Origin: Larix kaempferi
Taxonomy: Eukaryota > Streptophyta > Pinopsida > Pinales > Pinaceae
Reading direction: 5' to 3'
Assembly: GCA_027924585.1 (NCBI GenBank)
Contig: BSBM01000440.1
Span: forward strand, 9,046,001 to 9,110,000
Length of the DNA stretch: 64,000 nucleotides
The notes under the pieces were generated by a model. It was given only the letters and a program-made list of their open reading frames with translations. It did not search any database and was not told where the DNA came from. The position numbers and the translations under genes are program-made. Each line of letters starts with the position of its first letter. The stretch's first letter is position 1. Positions 57,665 through 64,000 of this stretch are shown here, in pieces.

Positions 57665-58263
57665 TGATCCAGGTCGTGTCCAGGAAGCATGAAGGGGACA
57701 ACAGTTCGACTGAATGAGTTGGCTCTATTATGGCAGAAGCTTAATAAATAGAATGAGCAAAAACAGGATTACCTGACACAGATAAACAAAAATGCGCACA
57801 GACAATATGTAGCAATGCGGACTATTCTTCTATTAGATGTAAACAGATAAAAACTGATATATGTTACAATGTTGTACATTCTTATATAGAATTCTGAGAC
57901 GCTTAGGTGCCTTCTCGTTATGTTTAGTTACAAAGAAGAAGTTATAACGGTTCCAACTGTTCAACCATTACAGTCGGCTGGAAGACAGATAGACAGTCTT
58001 TCAAAGTTTGACAGGTGTTGGTCACATGTCGACGCTACATGTTGATGTCGCGAACTATGAGGTTGATGAACATGTCGAAGGTGCAGAACATGTTTTAGTA
58101 TGTCGAAGTCGAGACTCGTCGGAGTTGTGTCAAAATCGAACCTGTCGAAGTCATCGGAGTCATGTCGTGTTGAAACTTGTCGAAGTTGTATGAACAACGA
58201 TGACTGGTCGAAGATGTGTCGAAGTTAGCATCTGACAACAAATGCCAACTACGATATGGATCA
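57665..58263 (-). repeat. G5 3' LTR (599 bp)
   Basis: Plus strand TGATCCAGGTCG...ATATGGATCA; the ends form the inverted repeat TGATCCA/TGGATCA. Rich in GTCGAAG words in the U3 half. Confidence 0.95.
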
Positions 58264-58276
58264 AACCTCCTTCCTT
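58264..58276 (-). other. G5 polypurine tract
   Basis: Minus strand AAGGAAGGAGGTT immediately before the 3' LTR. Confidence 0.75.
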
Positions 58277-59150
58277 AAGAAACAATGGAGCCCATTGTTT
58301 GCTCATGGAGGTGAGGAAACTTGTTGGTTACTTCAGTAGCATAGTACCACTTGACTTCGGGCCTTAGCTTTCTCGTTTTCTCTGTGCAACATATCATGTG
58401 CTTGCCACTGAATATCGCAAATCAGTTCTCGAAACTTGACTGCTTTATCAACTTCTTGCTGGTTGCAGTCTGAGTCGGAGTTCGACTGTGTCGAGGACCT
58501 AATCAAGTCGATCGGTGATGAGGGTTGAAATTTGTAATAGACTTCAAATGTACTATTTCCTGTAGAGCTGTGTTGAGCATGATTGTAGTTGTTCTAGATG
58601 TATGGAAGACTTTCATCCCATGTGCGTCGATGCTGGTGATTGTACATGTGAAGCAATTGTACTACCAAGTGATTCACAACTTCCAAAAGATGTTGATGAA
58701 TCTGGCATCTCGGTCGGAAATAATGGTTGTGGGTAAACCAAAGTGTTTCCAAACATGTTTAAAGAACAACTGAGCGGTCTGTTGCATTTTCGTGGTCTTC
58801 TTACATGGCATGAGAATGGCCATCTTGGAAAATCGGTCGACTACTACTAATATCGCGTCATGCTGATGTCTGGTAGTAGGATAACCTGTCAAGTAGTCCA
58901 TAGAAATAGATTCCCATGTTCGGCTAGGAACCAGTAGAGGTGTATACAATCCCTGTCGTTGATTAGGTGGCTTAGCAATGGTGCAAACCAAGCATGATCG
59001 AATGTACTTGTTGATGTTAGATTTAAGTGTAGGCCAGAAGAAATACTTGTGCAGAATAGAAAATGTCTTTGCTACTCCAAAGTGTCCTTTGGTCTTGCTG
59101 TAGTGCGCATCCCAAATGGTTGTTGTCATTGCTCACTGGTCAGTACACAA
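58277..59150 (-). pseudogene. G5 integrase
   Basis: ORF 58674-59129 holds the zinc domain (H-Y-S-K-T-K-G-H-F-G-V-A-K-T ... C-L-V-C), the core with S-M-D-Y-L-T-G (first Asp) and I-I-S-D-R-D-A-R-F (second Asp). The third acid and C-terminal domain continue in other frames to about 58277, with N-Y-N-H-A-Q-H-S-S-T-G and Q-P-S-S-P-I-D motifs. This H-S-S-T-G / P-I-D pattern is common in chromoviruses, but no chromodomain is seen. Stops make it inactive. Confidence 0.85.
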
Positions 59151-59480
59151 AGTTGTCCAAGCTTATATAGCAAGGTGTCTTTCAGGAAATAGTTAGAGTC
59201 TAAGGTCGATGACTTGTTAGTCTGTAACTATCGGTAGACTGCTGAGAAGTCGTTGTCGTCCTCGTACAACTGTTTCCAAGTGGTCGTGTCGTATCCCTGG
59301 ATACTCATCACTGTAAAAAAGACAGTAATGGGTGGTTTACTGAGGCAATCTGTGACGGCGTTAGCTTTACCTTTCCGATACTTAATCATCAACTGGAATT
59401 GTTGTAGGTAATTAGTCCACTTGAGTTGTCAGTTTTTCTGCAACTTTGATTGTGTCAGAGCGAACTGTAGAGGCTTGTGA

Positions 59481-60013
59481 TTAGTGAGAATGACCGATGT
59501 AATGCCTCCATTTCTTTAGAGTTTCCACAATGGCATATAGTTTTTTTTCATATGTCGAGTATCTTCTAACTGTGTCATTAAAAGTCTCGGAATGAAAAGC
59601 ATATGGGTGACCATACTGAGTGATCACTGTGCCCAAGGCATAGTCTGATGCGTACGTCTCAATATCAAAGGGCTGATGCAAATCAGGTAACACAAGTATT
59701 GGTACAGTGCAGAGCTTATATTTGAGCTGTTCAAAAGCTGCTTGATGTGTTTCTGTCCATTGGAAGATAGTTTTCCCGTTTCCATTCGTCGACTGATTCA
59801 AGGGCCAGGCTATGTGACTAAAGCTGAGTATGAATCGTCGATAGAAATTTGTCGAACCAATAAAAATTCTTAGTTCTTGAATGCTTCTAGGAATGAGCCA
59901 ATCTTTGAGGATCTGTACTTTGTCTGGATCGATGTGAATGCCTGCAGAGTTAATTACATACCCCAAATATTTGATGCTAGTCATCGCAAAAGAGAATTTG
60001 TCCATGTTCATAT
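59481..60013 (-). pseudogene. G5 RT thumb and RNase H
   Basis: 176-aa ORF: M-D-K-F-S-F-A, then Y-L-G-Y-V-I-N-S-A-G-I and F-I-G-S-T-N-F-Y-R-R-F-I (thumb), F-Q-W-T-E-T-H-Q-A-A-F-E-Q-L-K, then RNase H with Y-A-S-D-Y-A-L-G and Y-S-T-Y-E-K-K-L-Y-A-I-V. Ends at W-R-H-Y-I-G, where the frame breaks; the remaining RNase H to about 59150 is in pieces. RNase H would remove the RNA template. Confidence 0.88.
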
Positions 60014-60749
60014 AGAGCCGATGTTGCTAGAGAGTGCCGAGGACTTATCGAAGATGTCCGACATGTTCTTCCCATGATTGACTGAAATCAATATGTCATC
60101 GAGATAGACAATAACCCATTTGTCGATGAAAGGTCAGAGAAGGTTATCCATATGCAGCATGAAGGTTGCAGGTGCGTTGGTTAAGAAGAAAGGCATGACG
60201 AACCATTCGAACAATCCTTGCTTGGTCTTGAAAGCAATTTTCCACACATCTGAAGGCTCGATTGGAATTTGATGGTATCGCAACTTTAGTTCGAGCTTAG
60301 TAAAGAATTTAGCACCTTTCAGACAGTCGATAAGCTCGTCTATCCATGACAGAGGGTACCGATTCTTCACTGATATTTTATTGAGAGCTCTGTGGTCAAT
60401 GCACATGCCCCAAGTCTCGTCTTTCTTCGAAACTAGGACGACTGGAATTCCACGGAGAGGAGTTGGGTCGGATATGACATTTGTTGATTAAATCTTGGAT
60501 TTTTTTGCAAATCTCTTCATTTTTCGAGAATGGATCTTCTGTAAATAGATGCATTAGGCAAAGAAGAACCAGGAACAAGTTCAATGGAGTGTTTTACCTG
60601 ACAATGTTGAGGTACTCCATCTAGACCTTGAAAGAGGTTCTGGTACTCATCAAGAATATGATTGACTTGTTGCTTCTGTCGAGAACTGCATTGGTCGGTG
60701 ACTTGACTCATTGTTGTAGTCTTTTTAGAATGTTGCGGCTTGATCATGA
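60014..60749 (-). pseudogene. G5 reverse transcriptase
   Basis: Three broken ORFs. 60517-60747 is the linker (I-L-D-E-Y-Q-N-L-F, V-K-H-S-I-E-L-V-P-G). 60134-60406 gives M-C-I-D-H-R-A-L-N-K, F-F-T-K-L-E-L-K-L-R-Y-H-Q-I (the usual D-L has become E-L) and F-E-W-F-V-M-P-F. After a stop, V-I-V-Y-L-D-D-I-L-I at 60089-60115 keeps the catalytic Y-L-D-D (60095-60106). Gypsy RT order is complete but frames are broken. Confidence 0.85.
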
Positions 60750-61357
60750 TTAATGTGAACTTCTAAGCATGATTGATGAGCTTCTTTGTCTATTTGGAAG
60801 ATATCAGTGCAACCATTGGTGTAGGTTGACGCTCTGGTATGCTGAACCATCGATTTCAGATTCTGACAAACACCTTCTGAGGTCATGACTGATAAATTCC
60901 ATGTCTATGCCAGAGGTAAGGTTTCCCAAATAGGGCATCAGCTACAGAGAGTGGTGCCACATCACGGAGTACTTTGTCTTCAAAAGGCTTTATGAAGTAA
61001 GCAAGTTTGCATTTTTGAGTGATCTAGATTTCTTGTCCATCCTTCATCCAACCGATGTTGTAAGGATGAAGATGCGGAGTGGTAATGTGGAGTGGTAACA
61101 AGACCTAGTTTCTTCACAAGTTCTTTAGAGTCAAATTTTTTTTGTCTCCCATTGTCCACAATCAGATGTAATGGGTTTCTCGGGACCCATATCCATGTAT
61201 GGAACATGCATTCTCGTTCCTCCTCGTCAACGATAGTTGAGGTTGTTGGGGTGGTCGAGGTCAAAAGGGTCATCGCATCTAGATCAGATTCTTCCACCGT
61301 CTTGTCGAACGTGTCGGGGTCGACACTTTTGTCAAAAATGTCTTCTGAGATTTGCAT
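60750..61357 (-). pseudogene. G5 protease region
   Basis: ORF 60980-61357 starts with an acidic gag-protease linker and reaches N-P-L-H-L-I-V-D-N-G, where D-N-G is a known variant of the D-S/T-G aspartic protease motif, then S-K-E-L-V-K-K-L-G-L. After a frameshift near 61100 the usual protease C-terminal half is hard to follow. It overlaps the end of gag by a frame change, as in other plant gypsy elements. Confidence 0.75.
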
Positions 61358-62305
61358 TCAGACGTATCATGCTGAGATGAGTGATAGTAATCGCACCATT
61401 TTCCAGTTGGCAGTTGTTTGCTATGTTCCCTCTTGTGAAGAGGCTTCTTTTCATGATCTGGCTTTGGCGGTGTCAGCTTTGGACTTGTTGAAGTTGGCTG
61501 GTTCCTTCTTGTCGGGTGGTCATTCTGATGTCGGCTTTGTCGCAAAATGTGTTTTTCCTTTCTGCTTAGTTTCCAATTTGCTAGCATAGTGGAAAGCATC
61601 CGCAAGCATATTGAAAATCATAAATTCCATCTCCTATTGGATGTACTTAGACAATCCATTGGTGTACTTCAGAACAAGCAATTTCTCTTATTCTTGGATG
61701 CCAAGTCTTGCCATAAGTCAGTAGAACTTGTCGGTGTAACTTTGTACTAATTGGTCTTTCCATTGCCTTAGCTGCCGCCACTTCTTTTGTTGCTGCTCGA
61801 GGTATTTCAGTGGGTAAAATTCCTTTCGGATGTGTTTAATGAATTTATCCCATGTGTCGATGGGTTCTCCGCTTTTCTCCATCATTGTCGATATGTTCTC
61901 CCATCAGCAGTGCACAAAGGTAGACATATTTAAGGATGCAATGGTGATCTTTTCAGCTTCCGAGATTTGATTTACAGTGTAATAGGATTCCAATTGTAAT
62001 ACCCAATTGTCGATGGATTCCGCGTCAATCTTACCTTCAAGATTCGGTATGTCCAGATTCATTTTCACTTTGAAGGGGATGATTTTATCGGAGTGAGTTC
62101 TCGTAAAAGATCCTCTAAGTGTCGAAGCAAATCGCATGAGAATCTCGTTGAATTGGGAGAACATTTCAGTCCATTGTCGAGTTAGAGCTTGCTCAATAAG
62201 CTATGTTGTCTCGTCAGCTGCATGTATATCATCTGTTTCTTCTGTCATTTCTGGAGATCGCGTGTGATTTGATTGCTGAGATTGCGAGCGAGTTTGAACC
62301 GGCAT
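61358..62305 (-). pseudogene. G5 gag
   Basis: ATG at 62305 gives MPVQTRSQSQQSN, then a stop after D-E-T-T, then F-N-E-I-L-M-R-F and the core L-D-I-P-N-L-E-G-K-I-D-A-E-S-I-D-N-W with L-E-S-Y-Y-T-V-N-Q (61904-62164). The C-terminal part (61279-61605, another frame) has a degenerate zinc knuckle W-C-D-Y-Y-H-S-S-Q-H-D-T-S-E-C. Premature stops after V-H-C at 61904 and elsewhere. The start was chosen because it lies just after the primer site and leader and begins the conserved Arg/Gln-rich N-terminus. Confidence 0.82.
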
Positions 62306-62360
62306 AAGTCAGGGAACTTCGAGAGAAGTGTATACGCAGAACTTAAGTATGAACAAAATT

Positions 62361-62376
62361 GAGTGCTCTGATACCA
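62361..62376 (-). other. G5 primer-binding site (initiator tRNA-Met)
   Basis: Minus strand TGGTATCAGAGCACTC, one base inside the 5' LTR. Confidence 0.9.
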
Positions 62377-62377
62377 A

Positions 62378-62976
62378 TGATCCAGGTCGTGTCCATGAAG
62401 CACAAGGGTGACAACAATTCGACTGAATGAGTTGGCTATGTTATGGCAGAAGATTAATATATAGAATGAGCAAAAGCAGGATTACGCAACACAGATAAAC
62501 ACAAATGTGCACAGACAATATGCAGGAATGCAAACTGTTCTTCTATTGGATGTAAATAGATAAAAACTGATATATGTTACAATGTTGTACATGCTTATAT
62601 AGAATTCTGAGACAGTTGGGTGCCTGCCCGTTACGTTCAGTTACAAAGAAGAAGTTACAATGTTTCCAACAGTTCAACCGTTACAGTCGACTGGAAGATA
62701 GAGAGACAGTCTATCGAAGTTTGATAGTCGTTGTTCGCATGTTGACGTTGCATGTCGATGTTGCGAACTATGAGTTTGCTGAACATTTCGAAGGTGCAGA
62801 ATGTGACGCAGTATGTCGAAGTCGAGACTCGTCAGAGTTGTGTCGAAATCGAACCTGTCGAATTTGTCGGAGTCATGTCGTGTCGAAACTTGTTGAAGTT
62901 GTATCAACAATGATGAGTGGTCGAAGATGTGTTGGAGTTAGCATCCGACAAAAAATGCCAACTACGATATGGATCA
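62378..62976 (-). repeat. G5 5' LTR (599 bp)
   Basis: Same length and ends as 57665-58263; followed inside by one spacer base and the primer site. Confidence 0.95.
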
Positions 62977-62981
62977 GTTTC
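62977..62981. repeat. G5 target-site duplication, right copy (GTTTC)
   Basis: GTTTC directly after 62976; identical to 57660-57664. Confidence 0.92.
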
Positions 62982-64000
62982 TCTGTCAACAATAAATTGT
63001 AAATGATTTCATACTTATTTAAATGCTCCTCGAGCATAATGTTAAGCTTTCTTTTAACCAGCTCATATGTAAATACATATATGTTTGTAATATATATATA
63101 GTGTATGAAATCCCAGCTCTCAATACAATGTAATGCTGAAGGATTAATACATAAATTATGATAATGCCCTTCGGGGTATGGGTAAAACCCTCATTTGCAT
63201 ATACGATTTCCTTCTGCGTAGATGCATTCATATAATGTTTATATTATATGCAAACATACAGTGTGGTGATCTAAGTCAGCCACGATTCGTTTAGTGCCTT
63301 AGGAAATGGACTGATATTAATATTAATATTTTGAACTTACAATGTTATCTGCATAAAACGATAAAGGTTCATCCCAACATGGTATTTATATTAATGCTTC
63401 AACTCAGAAACAAAGCAGTAAACATAATAACTTTAGTTCATAAAATGGTTAACCTAGAAATGCCATACTAAATCAAACAGTCTTCCAAGACCAACTTCAT
63501 CCTGAATCTCAAACTCTGATGATCTATTTATTCAAAAATACTGTAGATCTGAACATTAGTATTTCTAGGTTTTTTTCTGAATTAAACTCTAACTTAAAAG
63601 AGTTAAGAAAATATATAAGGGCTAGACATGTAAACGTCAGGGTTTACATGGCTTCCCTATTCATAGCATTATGATCAAAGATATAAGAGCTCTGTCCAAA
63701 CTGGAAATAGTCTAATACAAAAATATGCAGTTATAAATAGGCTCCATAAAACCCTAGGTTAGTATATGGACCATATTGCCTTGTATGAACTGTTGCAGAC
63801 ATATAAAACATCATAGGGATTCCAATGTTGTATATCTACTATAAACATAATGTAAGTTTCCTCACATTAATCCCTAAACATAAATATTCCAGATCTTTAA
63901 GTCTGATCATAAGATAAAACTTATTACAGAGATCTATTAGTCTAGCTGAGACTTATGCTCAAAATAATCCATAATACAATCTACATCTGGTCACATGTGA
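62982..64000. other. AT-rich stretch, nothing recognised
   Basis: I see no ORF with family features, tandem repeat or RNA gene. It is the right flank of the G5 insertion site, continuous with the DNA left of 57660. Confidence 0.55.

Larger units (their letters stand above)
57665..62976 (-). mobile_element. G5: complete Ty3/gypsy element (chromovirus-like), decayed
   Basis: 5312 bases with two 599-bp LTRs and a perfect target duplication GTTTC (57660-57664 and 62977-62981). Primer site TGGTATCAGAGCACTC (62361-62376, minus strand) matches initiator tRNA-Met; the polypurine tract AAGGAAGGAGG precedes the 3' LTR (58264-58276). Order gag, protease, RT, RNase H, integrase. About 73 LTR mismatches in 599 (about 12%, hand count, no indels) mark it as older than C1 and C2. 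Several stops and frameshifts make it inactive. Lineage judged from integrase and protease motifs; a chromodomain was not seen. Confidence 0.95.

Noticed and set aside
1-64000. Endogenous pararetrovirus (caulimovirus-type) sequence
   Set aside because: All pol fragments sit in LTR elements with integrase or with copia order; I saw no movement-protein or coat-protein motifs.

Overview
This window looks like nuclear DNA of a land plant with a large, repeat-rich genome. I would guess a seed plant and possibly a gymnosperm, but that is inferred from repeat style and not shown by any diagnostic gene. The DNA is AT-rich and almost all of it is nested LTR retrotransposons in different stages of decay, plus one decayed LINE. 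I find no rRNA, tRNA, CRISPR or bacterial features, and no intact host gene that I can name.

Layout. (1) 1-3519: 5' end of a minus-strand Ty3/gypsy element (G1), with a gag start running off the left edge and a long LTR. (2) 3520-6690: leader and probable LTR of a plus-strand gypsy element (G2). (3) G2 itself: gag at 6697-9800, then protease, RT, RNase H and integrase at 37480-43221. (4) G2 is split by a complete minus-strand Athila-like gypsy element (G4, 9801-37474, target duplication GACTT). G4 has 2.9 kb LTRs, a tRNA-Asp-type primer site, gag-pol remains and an extra ORF after integrase. (5) G4 carries two later insertions: a 4.5 kb LTR-like unit with no coding capacity in its 3' LTR (S1, 11673-16191, GGGCC), and a young Ty1/copia element in its interior (C1, 19982-27149, CATTT). 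(6) G2 also holds a 1.86 kb solo LTR (S2, 40083-41941). (7) 43222-45900: low-complexity and tandem-repeat DNA, including a possible CACTA-type transposon end and a (GA)n microsatellite. (8) 45917-48845: decayed LINE. (9) 49860-54646: plus-strand gypsy remnant (G3) split by a small minus-strand copia-like element (C2, 51092-54037, CTTAC). (10) 54647-57664: AT-rich microsatellite DNA, then a less AT-rich island with G-box/ACGT motifs and intron-like signals that I cannot identify. (11) 57665-62976: complete but decayed minus-strand gypsy element (G5, GTTTC). (12) 62977-64000: AT-rich DNA with nothing recognisable.

The nesting is supported by the bases themselves: five elements have TG...CA LTR ends (one end mutated in C2) and a perfect 5-bp target duplication, and S2 has a 4/5 match. 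Removing G4, S2 or C2 with one copy of its duplication leaves the host reading frame open across the junction. Insertion order is G2 before G4 before S1 and C1. Hand-counted LTR divergence is about 1.4% in C1, about 6% in C2 and about 12% in G5.

No new defence or metabolic system is visible. The most interesting items are C1 (young LTRs around a pol with its catalytic core deleted, plus three tandem arrays before the polypurine tract), S1 (with a dense TTGACC/W-box cluster), the Pro/Gly repeat domain in the G2 gag, the post-integrase ORF of G4, the duplicated LTR/primer-site junction inside C2, and the unidentified island at 55780-57070.
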